Below are positions 14,794 to 21,862 of a stretch of DNA of 34,498 nucleotides, in pieces. Position numbers and translations under genes: made by a program. Location of the stretch: the NCBI GenBank assembly GCA_002358855.1, contig DEPQ01000031.1, positions 15,503 through 50,000 on the forward strand. The letters run 5' to 3'. The notes beneath the pieces were generated by a model. It worked only from the letters and a program-made list of their open reading frames with translations. It was not told the origin of the DNA and made no database searches. The stretch's first letter is position 1. The number at the start of each line of letters is the position of its first letter. Source of the DNA: Bacteroidales bacterium UBA3388 (GTDB lineage: Bacteria; Bacteroidota; Bacteroidia; Bacteroidales; P3).

Positions 14794-15324
14794 ATGAAAA
14801 AGATTCTAAAAAGCGTAATCGCAATTGGTTCATTGATGTTTGTTGCAACATCTTGTAGTTCCAATAAATCCGTTCAAACAGTTGATAATTCTACTGTTAA
14901 ACAAGTTGACGTAACTCGTTACATGGGACAATGGTATGAAATAGCCCGTTATGACCATTCTTTTGAAGAGGGATTAACTCACGTAAAAGCAAATTACAGA
15001 CTTTTGTCTAATGGAAAGATTGAAGTTACTAATTCTGGTATGAAAGATGGAAAATTTAAAGTAAAGAAAGGAAAAGCAAGACAAATCAGTATTAAAGACC
15101 CTGGAAAACTTGAAGTCTCATTTTTTCTGTGGTTTTACTCCGATTATTACATAATGGAATTGGACAAAAACTATAATTACGTGGTAGTTGGTAGCTCTTC
15201 CGATAAATATCTTTGGATTTTAAGCCGTACACCTCAATTAGAAGAGAGTATAAAACAGGGTCTTCTTGCTAAAATAGCTGAAAGAGGCTACGATACAACT
15301 GCATTATATTTTGTTCCTCAATAG
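14794..15324 (+). CDS. blc: bacterial lipocalin (lipoprotein)
   Basis: A Blc-type outer-membrane lipocalin, a small beta-barrel that binds lipids or other hydrophobic molecules. The signal peptide ends in the lipobox VATS-Cys21. The lipocalin signature follows at once: RYMGQWYEIARYDHSFEEGL (GxW at 45-47). Further family features are KANYRLLSNGKIEV, the YNYVVVGSSSDKYLWILSRTP strand pair and the C-terminal Tyr/Phe-rich end, with 176 residues in all. It is a single gene, 74 bp after rel, and shares a bidirectional terminator with aspA. I see only weak promoter candidates upstream, for example TACTTTAA at 14782-14789. Confidence 0.92.
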   Translation: MKKILKSVIAIGSLMFVATSCSSNKSVQTVDNSTVKQVDVTRYMGQWYEIARYDHSFEEGLTHVKANYRLLSNGKIEVTNSGMKDGKFKVKKGKARQISIKDPGKLEVSFFLWFYSDYYIMELDKNYNYVVVGSSSDKYLWILSRTPQLEESIKQGLLAKIAERGYDTTALYFVPQ

Positions 15325-15334
15325 TTATGAAAAC

Positions 15335-15372
15335 AACAAAGGCTGATTGAATTTCAATCAGCCTTTGTTTTT
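15335..15372. terminator. bidirectional terminator between blc and aspA
   Basis: A near-perfect 35-bp palindrome with a 16-17 bp stem (AACAAAGGCTGATTGA and its complement, 15335-15369) and a T-run after it (TTTTTATT); on the other strand it is followed by TTGTTTTC. It serves the convergent genes blc (+) and aspA (-). Confidence 0.9.
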
Positions 15373-15390
15373 ATTATTTTGTTAAATCAA

Positions 15391-16830
15391 TTATTTTTTT
15401 GGTTTAATGTCTAATTTAACAGGAGCAATCATGTTTTCTGGTTTTAGTATTGTATCTAAATCTTCTTTTGAAAGAATGTCGTGTTCTAATACTAAATCAT
15501 AAACTCCTTTTCCTGTTGCCATAGCTTCTTTTGCTATTTTTGTAGAGTTTTTGTAACCAATGATTGGGTTTAATGCTGTAACAATTCCGATTGAACCTTT
15601 AACTTGACGTTCGCAGTTTTCAACATCTGCTTTTATTCCGTCAATACATAAAGTGCGTAATGTGTCGAATCCGTTTGTTAATAGGTTGATTGATTCAAAT
15701 AAGCAGTAAACTAATACTGGTTCCATTACGTTTAATTCTAATTGTGCGTTTTCTGCTGCAAGCATTACTGCTGTGTCGTTACCAATTACTTTGTAGCAAA
15801 GTTGGTTCATTACTTCTGGGATTACAGGATTTACTTTTCCTGGCATAATTGATGAACCTGGTTGCATTTCTGGTAAGAATAATTCGTGGATTCCGCATCT
15901 TGGTCCTGAACCCATCAAACGTAAGTCGTTGCAAATCTTGATTGCTTTTAATGAAATACGTTTTAATTCTGATGAGTAGCCAACTAATACTGATGTGTCG
16001 GAGGTTACTTCTACTAAGTCTTCTGCTAATGTTACGTTCCAACCTGTTATTTCTCTTAAAGCTTCTGTACAAAGTTTGCTATAACCAGGTTCTGAGCAGA
16101 TTCCTGTACCTATTGCTGTTGCTCCCATGTTTATGCAAAGTAATTCTTCTGCTGCATTGTTTAGGTTAGCGATTTCTCTTCTTAATAGGTTAGCAAATCC
16201 TTTGAAAGTTTGTCCTAATGTCATAGGAACTCCGTCTTGCAATTGTGTTCTTCCCATTTTTATGATTTGAGAGAACTCTTCTGCTTTTTTATCTAATGAA
16301 GCAACTATTTGAGTCATTGCTTCTACGAGTTTTTTGTTTTCTAAATATAATCCAAAGTGGAATGCTGTTGGATAAGCGTCATTTGTAGATTGAGAAGCGT
16401 TTAAGTGGTCGTTTGGAGAACAGAATTCATATTGTCCGTGTTCTTTTCCCATTATTTCTAATGCACGATTTGCAAGTACTTCATTAGCATTCATATTTAC
16501 AGTTGTACCTGCTCCTCCTTGTATCATATCAGAAAGGAAAAATTCATGGTGTTTTCCTTCAAATAATTCATCGCATGCTTGTGATATTGCTTTGAATTGT
16601 TCGTCTGTAAGTTTACCTTGTTTGTGGTTTGCTATTGCTGCTCCTTTTTTTGTCAAAGCCATTCCTTTGATAAAGTTAGGATAGTCGTTCATTAACTTAC
16701 CAGAAATTTTGAAGTTTTCAAAACCTCTTACTGATTGTACGCCATATAACGCTTCTGCTGGAATCTCTCTTGTTCCGATAAGGTCTGTTTCTTGGCGAGT
16801 TTTGCCTGAATATTTTGTTGTATCAACCAT
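15391..16830 (-). CDS. aspA: aspartate ammonia-lyase
   Basis: Aspartase, which converts L-aspartate to fumarate and ammonia, feeding fumarate respiration. The fumarase/aspartase signature is GSSIMPGKVNP at 325-335, on the loop that carries the catalytic Ser. Upstream are QGGAGTTVNMNANEVLANRA (104-123) and STNDAYPTA (148-156). At 479 residues it is full length, and the aspartase-like start ETDLIGTREIPAEALYGVQS favours AspA over class II fumarase, though these cannot be separated with certainty by eye. It lies downstream of the decarboxylase gene on the same strand but has its own -7 box. Confidence 0.92.
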   Translation of the reverse strand: MVDTTKYSGKTRQETDLIGTREIPAEALYGVQSVRGFENFKISGKLMNDYPNFIKGMALTKKGAAIANHKQGKLTDEQFKAISQACDELFEGKHHEFFLSDMIQGGAGTTVNMNANEVLANRALEIMGKEHGQYEFCSPNDHLNASQSTNDAYPTAFHFGLYLENKKLVEAMTQIVASLDKKAEEFSQIIKMGRTQLQDGVPMTLGQTFKGFANLLRREIANLNNAAEELLCINMGATAIGTGICSEPGYSKLCTEALREITGWNVTLAEDLVEVTSDTSVLVGYSSELKRISLKAIKICNDLRLMGSGPRCGIHELFLPEMQPGSSIMPGKVNPVIPEVMNQLCYKVIGNDTAVMLAAENAQLELNVMEPVLVYCLFESINLLTNGFDTLRTLCIDGIKADVENCERQVKGSIGIVTALNPIIGYKNSTKIAKEAMATGKGVYDLVLEHDILSKEDLDTILKPENMIAPVKLDIKPKK

Positions 16831-16882
16831 TTTGATTTGTTATTTAATTAATAATTTCTTGTTTTTCACCTAAAATAAAGTG

Positions 16883-16890
16883 CAAAAGTA
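16883..16890 (-). promoter_or_regulatory. aspA promoter
   Basis: TACTTTTG on the minus strand (16890 to 16883) matches the -7 box. It is 11 bp before the stop of the upstream decarboxylase gene's end (16901) and gives a leader of about 45 nt before the aspA ATG. Confidence 0.6.
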
Positions 16891-16900
16891 CGAAAGTTTT

Positions 16901-18298
16901 TTAATATCCTAATATTTTTAACATTGATTTATGGCTTTGTTCTTTTGCAAAAAGTTTTGTGTACCATTCTCCGTTCTCATCTTTGTCCAAAATTATGTGT
17001 TTTGGTTGCGGAATTAGACAATGTTGTATTCCTCCGTAGCCTGCAAGTGATTCTTGATAGGCTCCTGTGTGGAAAAAGCCAATATATAATGGTTCTTCTT
17101 CGTTGTTTGAGTATTTAGGTAAGAATACTGCATTTGAATGCACTTCTGCCGAATAATAATCTTGCGAATCACAAGTTAATCCTCCAAGAAAGACTCTTTG
17201 ATATTCGTTATCCCATTTATTTATTGGTAAAAGGATAAATCTTTGTCCTATTCCCCAAGTGTCAGGAAGGGTTGTTATGAATGAAGAGTCTATCATATAC
17301 CACAATTCTTTGTCGTTTTGTCGTTTTTGATCTATGATACTATATAATATACAACCGGCTTCTCCAACTGTAAATGAACCAAATTCTGTGAATATATTAG
17401 GTTCTTGCACTCCGTTTTTATTACAGATATCTTTTATTTGAGCAAGTATTTCTTCTGCCATATATTCGTAGTCGTATTCAAAACCCAAGGAATTTTTAAT
17501 AGGGAATCCTCCTCCAATGTCTAAGGAATCTAAATCTGGACATACTTTTTTAAGTTCGCAATATACATTTACGCATTTTTGAAGTTCGTTCCAATAGTAT
17601 GCAGAGTCCTTTATTCCTGTATTAATGAAGAAATGCAACATTTTTAATTTATACTTAGGATTATTTGTTATCTTTTCTTTATAGAAATCTACTATACAAT
17701 TATATCTAATCCCAAGTCGAGAAGTGTAAAAATCAAACATAGGTTCTTCTTCCGAAGCAATACGGATGCCAACATTACAAGGACAATCTACAATTGTATT
17801 CATAGCGTCTAATTCCTCCATGTTGTCAATTATAGGTATTACATTAGTAAAACCATTTCTTATTAACTCTGCTATGTTCTCTATGTATTGAGGACGTTTG
17901 AAACCATTACATAATATATATTGTTCTTTGCCAACTTTTCCTTGTTCATACAATTCGTTAATTATATTTATGTCAAATGCAGATGATGTTTCAAGATGCA
18001 CATCGTTTTTAATAACTTCATCTAACACGAAAGAAAAATGTGAACTCTTTGTACAATAACAATAATTGTAAGTTCCTTGATAGTCAGTCTTTGCAATTGC
18101 AACATTAAAAAGTCGTTTGGCTCGCTGTATTTGAGAGGTTATTTTTGGCAAATACGTAATTTTTAATGGTGTTCCATATTGTTTAATTATATCCATTAAA
18201 GGAATATCATGAAACAGCAATTCATTTTCTTCGGTTTTAAACTCTTCTTGTGGAAACTCAAATGTTTGCTCAATTAAATCGTTATACTTGTTCTTCAT
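16901..18298 (-). CDS. speA: arginine decarboxylase-like PLP enzyme (short form)
   Basis: A fold-type III PLP-dependent decarboxylase, probably making agmatine from arginine for polyamine synthesis. The PLP lysine is Lys84 in YCYCTKSSHF; the phosphate-binding loop is GGGFP (262-266); the catalytic Cys of the partner subunit is Cys376 in TCDSQD; EFGSFTVGEAG (305-315) belongs to the same site. The protein has 465 residues, against about 630 for classical SpeA, matching the compact versions found in Bacteroidota. Substrate is inferred from family: ornithine, diaminopimelate or carboxynorspermidine would be alternatives, but the CTKSSHF site does not look like LysA. It has its own promoter, divergent from the FKBP gene. 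Confidence 0.75.
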   Translation of the reverse strand: MKNKYNDLIEQTFEFPQEEFKTEENELLFHDIPLMDIIKQYGTPLKITYLPKITSQIQRAKRLFNVAIAKTDYQGTYNYCYCTKSSHFSFVLDEVIKNDVHLETSSAFDINIINELYEQGKVGKEQYILCNGFKRPQYIENIAELIRNGFTNVIPIIDNMEELDAMNTIVDCPCNVGIRIASEEEPMFDFYTSRLGIRYNCIVDFYKEKITNNPKYKLKMLHFFINTGIKDSAYYWNELQKCVNVYCELKKVCPDLDSLDIGGGFPIKNSLGFEYDYEYMAEEILAQIKDICNKNGVQEPNIFTEFGSFTVGEAGCILYSIIDQKRQNDKELWYMIDSSFITTLPDTWGIGQRFILLPINKWDNEYQRVFLGGLTCDSQDYYSAEVHSNAVFLPKYSNNEEEPLYIGFFHTGAYQESLAGYGGIQHCLIPQPKHIILDKDENGEWYTKLFAKEQSHKSMLKILGY

Positions 18299-18368
18299 TT
18301 CTTGTATCTTTTTTAATTACTTTGTGAAAATTTTTCTAATCTAAGTAGGTTGATTTGTAAATTTAGTG

Positions 18369-18376
18369 CAAAAGTA
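18369..18376 (-). promoter_or_regulatory. promoter of the decarboxylase gene
   Basis: TACTTTTG on the minus strand (18376 to 18369) matches the -7 box and gives a leader of about 65 nt before the ATG at 18298. Confidence 0.6.
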
Positions 18377-18441
18377 AATGGTTTATTTTTATTTACCTAT
18401 TTTTTTCTTAGAAAAATGATAATTTATCAATAAAATATTTC

Positions 18442-18449
18442 TAATTTTG
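18442..18449 (+). promoter_or_regulatory. promoter of the FKBP gene
   Basis: TAATTTTG matches the -7 box, followed by CACC, 30 bp before the ATG at 18480. Confidence 0.6.
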
Positions 18450-18479
18450 CACCTTGTATCATAAATAATAGTTAAATAG

Positions 18480-19220
18480 ATGAAAAAAATATTTCGTTTG
18501 ACAAGTGTTATACTTTTTACTTCTATGACATTTGTCGCTTGTTCGCAAAAAGAAATTTCTGTTTCGGCAAGTAGTTTGAAAAATGTGACCGATTCAGCTT
18601 CTTATGTAATGGGGTATAGTCAAGCAATGCAAATGAAAGCTCAAGGGTTTGAGATAAATCCTGAGATTTTTGCAACAGCAATCCAACAAGTATTAAAAGG
18701 AGATACTACTTGCTTGTTAACACAAGAACAAATTCAAATTACAATGCAGTCTTACCAAGAAATGATTATGCAAAAACAAATGGCAGAATTAGATAAAAAA
18801 GCGGAGCCAAATAGAAAAGCTGCAGATGTTTTCCTTGAAAAGAATAAAGGAGAGAAAGATGTGAAAACAACGCCAAGTGGTTTACAATACAGAGTAGAAA
18901 AAGAAGGAAAGGGGATTAAACCTACGAATGTGGATGATAGAGTAAGATTTAATTATTCCTTGTCTGTTTTGAAAGCAGATGGTAGTTTTTCAGAACCGAT
19001 TGAAAATACATTTATTAGAGAAGGCGATCCAACTATTTCAGTCTTAAATGGACTTATTCCAGGTGTTGTTGAAGGATTTTGTTTGATGAATCAAGGGTCA
19101 ATTTATGAGTTTTGGATTCACCCAGACCTTGCATATGGTAATCAACATAGTGAAGGAATCCCAGGAGGAAGTCTTTTGTATTTCCGTATTGAGTTGGTAG
19201 AAGTCCTTCCTTCAAAATAG
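18480..19220 (+). CDS. FKBP-type peptidyl-prolyl isomerase lipoprotein
   Basis: A periplasmic FkpA/Mip-like peptidyl-prolyl cis-trans isomerase, assisting the folding of exported proteins. The signal peptide ends at a lipobox with Cys21 (FVACSQ), so it is a lipoprotein. Residues 35-120 are the helical N-terminal dimerisation domain (DSASYVMGYSQAMQMKAQGF, MQSYQEMIMQKQMAEL). The FKBP domain fills about 127-246: TTPSGLQYRVEKEG, VRFNYSLSVLKADG, PGVVEGFCLMNQGS, PGGSLLYFRIELVEVLPSK. Some active-site residues differ from the canonical set, with VEGFCLM in place of the usual WxEAL(Q/K)xM, so catalytic activity may be weak. It is followed by a terminator. Confidence 0.9.
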   Translation: MKKIFRLTSVILFTSMTFVACSQKEISVSASSLKNVTDSASYVMGYSQAMQMKAQGFEINPEIFATAIQQVLKGDTTCLLTQEQIQITMQSYQEMIMQKQMAELDKKAEPNRKAADVFLEKNKGEKDVKTTPSGLQYRVEKEGKGIKPTNVDDRVRFNYSLSVLKADGSFSEPIENTFIREGDPTISVLNGLIPGVVEGFCLMNQGSIYEFWIHPDLAYGNQHSEGIPGGSLLYFRIELVEVLPSK

Positions 19221-19252
19221 AAGAAAGCTTAACTTTTTCATAATAAATTTTG

Positions 19253-19288
19253 AACCTCAATACAGATAATTTGTGTTGAGGTTTTTTT
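19253..19288 (+). terminator. terminator hairpin between FKBP and response regulator genes
   Basis: Stem AACCTCAA / TTGAGGTT (19253-19260 and 19275-19282), extended by three more pairs with one G-U, loop AGATAATTT, then seven T. It ends about 7 bp before the ATG of the response regulator, leaving no room for a separate promoter after it. Confidence 0.75.
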
Positions 19289-19294
19289 CTTGAT

Positions 19295-19987
19295 ATGAAG
19301 ATATTGATAATAGAAGACGAAGAAAACTTACTTGCTTTAACTAAATTAGAATTAGAAAAAGAAGGTTATCAAGTGGATTTCGCAACAACATTAAAACAAT
19401 CTGTTGATAAAATTATATCAACCTCATACGATTGTATTTTATTAGATATAATGCTACCAGATGGAAATGGTTTGCAAGTTCTGAAAACTTTGAAAAATTT
19501 AGAAAGAGAGGATAGCGTGATAATATTATCTGCAAAGGATTCAATAGACGACAAGGTTAGTGGACTGGATTTAGGAGCAGATGATTATCTTGCAAAGCCT
19601 TATCATATTGCTGAACTGAGTGCGAGAATTAAAACAATAATTCGCCGTAAGAATCCTACAAATAAAAATGGTTGTTTTGGTAATGTGTGTATTCTTAGTA
19701 CAGAAAAAAAAGTCTTAGTAAACAATCAAGAAATTATTTTAAAGAAAAAAGAATTTGAAATTTTGGAATTTTTTTCTAATAGAATGAATCGCTTAATTGA
19801 CAAAGATAAATTAGCTGAATTTGTATGGGGAGAAGAATTTGAATCAATGGGGAATTATGATTTTCTTTATGCTCAGATGAAAAATCTTCGTAAAAAATTA
19901 AAAGATTCTAACGCCTCGTTGGAATTAAAATCAATTTACGGTTTAGGTTATAAGTTAATAGAAAAGCAAGATGAAAGCTCTATATAA
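19295..19987 (+). CDS. OmpR/PhoB-family response regulator
   Basis: DNA-binding half of a two-component system. The receiver domain (1-115) has the acidic pocket Glu8-Asp9-Glu10 region (EDEEN), phosphoacceptor Asp51 (LLDIMLPDGNGL), Ser79 in the ILSAKD strand and Lys101 (DYLAKPYHI). The winged-helix domain (about 130-228) shows FEILEFFSNRMNRLIDKDKLAEFVW and LRKKLKDSNASLELKSIYGLGYKL, the usual recognition helix and wing. The 17-bp overlap with the kinase gene indicates co-translation. A pair of direct repeats 11 bp apart, upstream of the PepSY gene downstream, is a plausible binding site. Confidence 0.94.
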   Translation: MKILIIEDEENLLALTKLELEKEGYQVDFATTLKQSVDKIISTSYDCILLDIMLPDGNGLQVLKTLKNLEREDSVIILSAKDSIDDKVSGLDLGADDYLAKPYHIAELSARIKTIIRRKNPTNKNGCFGNVCILSTEKKVLVNNQEIILKKKEFEILEFFSNRMNRLIDKDKLAEFVWGEEFESMGNYDFLYAQMKNLRKKLKDSNASLELKSIYGLGYKLIEKQDESSI

Positions 19988-21248
19988 AGTAATCTTAGGT
20001 GCTGCTATAGTAATAAGTATTCTAATTTGTGTATGGTCTGTTGTGTTTTACTTAGCCATTATGCATGAAATAGATGACGAAACAGAAGACTCATTGGAGT
20101 TATATGCGTTTCAATTAATTCAGAAAAAAAATGAAGGAAAATTAGATTCAACTCTATATGATGGTAGCAATAATTCATTTTTTATAGAAACAATCAGCAA
20201 AGAAGAAGCTTCTCAATTAGAAAACATTTCTTTTGCGGATACAAACGTTTTTATAAAAGATAGAAACGAAACAGAACCTTGTAAAAGGTTAATAATGCCA
20301 TTTTATGATACTCAAAACAATTACTATAAGCTTACAGTATATACTCCAACCTTGGAAAAATATGAATTAAGAGAAAGAATATTAGTTCTAGTCATTATAA
20401 TAGTTTTTGTTCTTATTGCTTCTATTATTACAATCTATTATAGAGTGTTTCAAAAAAGTCTAAAACCGCTCTACATTTTACTTTCTTGGCATAGGAATTA
20501 CCAATTAGGAAAAGAAAAACAAAATTTTCCTATTTGCAATAGTGATATAAAAGAAATAAAAGAGTTGTTTGATGCTGCAAAATCCTCAACTTTAAGAGCT
20601 GAAGAGACTTATAAACAACAAAAACTTTTTATAGGGCATGCTTCACACGAAATACAAACACCATTAGCTGTAAGTATTACTCAATTAGAGTCTTTACTTG
20701 AAGAAGAAACTCTTTCAGAAGAGCAAATGCAAAAGGTATTTACCACACTTACAACGCTAAGAAAGATGACTAAAATGAACAAATCGCTTTTAATTTTGTC
20801 TAAAATAGAAAATGATCAATTTAATAGAATTGAAAAAGTAAACATAAATCAGATAATAAAAGAGAAAATAGAAATATTTAAAGAAACTTTCTCTCAAAAA
20901 GACATTAAATTGACAATAAAAGAAAGTGATATATTGGAACTAAATATGGATATAACCCTTTGTGAAATGCTAATAAATAATCTTTTAAAAAATGCTTTTG
21001 TTCATAATACAAAGAATGGAGAAATTATAATAAAGATTGATAAAAATAAAACAGCGTTTTGTAATACTGGAACAGCGTTTGCGTTAAACCAAACGCAGAT
21101 TTTTAACTACTTTTACAAAGAAACAAAAAATGAAAATTCAACAGGATTAGGATTAGTCTTAGTAAAAACTATATGTAAAAAGAATAATTTAGATATTGAT
21201 TACCAGTTTATTGATAATAAACATCAATTTATTATTGCAAAAAGATAG
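19971..21248 (+). CDS. sensor histidine kinase
   Basis: Membrane histidine kinase partner of the preceding regulator. Two transmembrane helices (about 7-30 and 135-157) enclose a periplasmic sensor of about 105 residues. A membrane-proximal linker leads to the phosphoacceptor His226 in GHASHEIQTPLAV. The ATPase domain has the N-box NNLLKNAFVHNTKNG, a degenerate G1 box reading CNTG in place of DxGxG (common in small Bacteroidota kinases) and a G2 box STGLGLVLVK. There is no HAMP domain that I can recognise. The signal sensed is unknown; the PepSY-like lipoprotein encoded 80 bp downstream may take part. Confidence 0.92.
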   Translation: MKALYKVILGAAIVISILICVWSVVFYLAIMHEIDDETEDSLELYAFQLIQKKNEGKLDSTLYDGSNNSFFIETISKEEASQLENISFADTNVFIKDRNETEPCKRLIMPFYDTQNNYYKLTVYTPTLEKYELRERILVLVIIIVFVLIASIITIYYRVFQKSLKPLYILLSWHRNYQLGKEKQNFPICNSDIKEIKELFDAAKSSTLRAEETYKQQKLFIGHASHEIQTPLAVSITQLESLLEEETLSEEQMQKVFTTLTTLRKMTKMNKSLLILSKIENDQFNRIEKVNINQIIKEKIEIFKETFSQKDIKLTIKESDILELNMDITLCEMLINNLLKNAFVHNTKNGEIIIKIDKNKTAFCNTGTAFALNQTQIFNYFYKETKNENSTGLGLVLVKTICKKNNLDIDYQFIDNKHQFIIAKR

Positions 21249-21251
21249 AAA

Positions 21252-21271
21252 TTTCAGAATGTTTTCAGAAT
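21252..21271 (+). promoter_or_regulatory. putative response-regulator binding site
   Basis: Two identical 9-mers TTTCAGAAT at 21252-21260 and 21263-21271, 11 bp apart, that is about one helical turn. They end 7 bp before the -7 box of the PepSY gene, where an activator would replace a -33 box. Tandem direct repeats of 10-11 bp are the normal site of OmpR-family dimers. Confidence 0.5.
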
Positions 21272-21278
21272 TAGGATA

Positions 21279-21286
21279 TAGTTTTG
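21279..21286 (+). promoter_or_regulatory. promoter of the PepSY-like gene
   Basis: TAGTTTTG matches the -7 box. No -33 box is seen; the direct repeat occupies that place. The ATG is at 21329. Confidence 0.55.
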
Positions 21287-21328
21287 CAAACGTAAAAGAA
21301 ATAAAATAAACTTAAAAACGTAGAAACT

Positions 21329-21766
21329 ATGAAAAAATTAGCATTATTAGCCATTATGGCATTCGGATTGATTTCTTGTGAAAGCCAAGAAAGAGTAGCA
21401 GTAGAATTTAACCAACTTCCAGAAAAAGCACAAACCTTTGTGAAGACACATTTCTCTGATAAAACAATTTCAATCATTTTTTATGATAAAGATTTATTAG
21501 ATAAAGATTATGAGATTGTATTTGAAGATACATCAAACGTGGACTTTAATGCAAAAGGAGAGTGGACGGAAATTGAGGTAAAGGCAGAACCAGGAGTGCC
21601 AACTGCTGCAATACCAAGTGCAATCGTTAATTACGTAAATGCAAAACATCCAAATACTTTCATAATCTCAATAAATAAAGACAGAAGAGAGTATGATGTA
21701 GAACTAAGAAACGGATTAGAATTGGTGTTTTCAAAAGATGGTACTTTTAAGAGATACGAAGACTAA
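21329..21766 (+). CDS. PepSY-like (BLIP-fold) lipoprotein
   Basis: A small periplasmic lipoprotein of the PepSY-like family common in Bacteroidota, often encoded beside two-component systems. The lipobox is GLIS-Cys17. Two halves of similar pattern can be seen: FNQLPEKAQTFVKTHFSDKTISII...YEIVFEDTSNVDFNAKGEW and IPSAIVNYVNAKHPNTFIISI...YDVELRNGLELVFSKDGTF, each a helix followed by beta strands with the phrase (F/L)...G.W or DGTF at the end. At 145 residues it is full length. It has its own promoter and a strong terminator. It may buffer or report an envelope signal to the kinase; this is inference. Confidence 0.85.
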   Translation: MKKLALLAIMAFGLISCESQERVAVEFNQLPEKAQTFVKTHFSDKTISIIFYDKDLLDKDYEIVFEDTSNVDFNAKGEWTEIEVKAEPGVPTAAIPSAIVNYVNAKHPNTFIISINKDRREYDVELRNGLELVFSKDGTFKRYED

Positions 21767-21792
21767 TAAATTTTACTAAGCGATTAAATTTC

Positions 21793-21819
21793 AAAGGAGG
21801 ATTATTTCCTCCTTTTTTT
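21793..21819 (+). terminator. intrinsic terminator after the PepSY-like gene
   Basis: Nine-base-pair stem AAAGGAGGA / TCCTCCTTT (21793-21801 and 21807-21815), loop TTATT, then a T run. Confidence 0.88.
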
Positions 21820-21825
21820 GTTTTC

Positions 21826-21855
21826 TTTGTTTTTTCTAAAGTTTTTGTATCTTTG
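21826..21855 (+). promoter_or_regulatory. promoter of the LptF/LptG-family operon
   Basis: TTTG at 21826-21829 and TATCTTTG at 21848-21855, 18 bp apart. The expected transcription start is at about 21861-21863, which coincides with the GTG that I take as start codon, so the mRNA may be leaderless or nearly so. Confidence 0.6.
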
Positions 21856-21862
21856 CATTATT

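Noticed and set aside
15779..16169. Open frames overlapping aspA on both strands
   Set aside because: They are Leu- or Arg/Ser-rich shadows of aspA codons without promoters or family patterns.
16831..16860. Possible further 21-bp unit upstream of aspA (minus strand, CAAGAAATTATT)
   Set aside because: Spacing is 22 and similarity to the core is weak; only one and a half units at best.
20990..21150. Histidine kinase inactive because its G1 box lacks DxGxG
   Set aside because: The CNTG form recurs in small Bacteroidota kinases; N-box, G2 box and His226 are intact.
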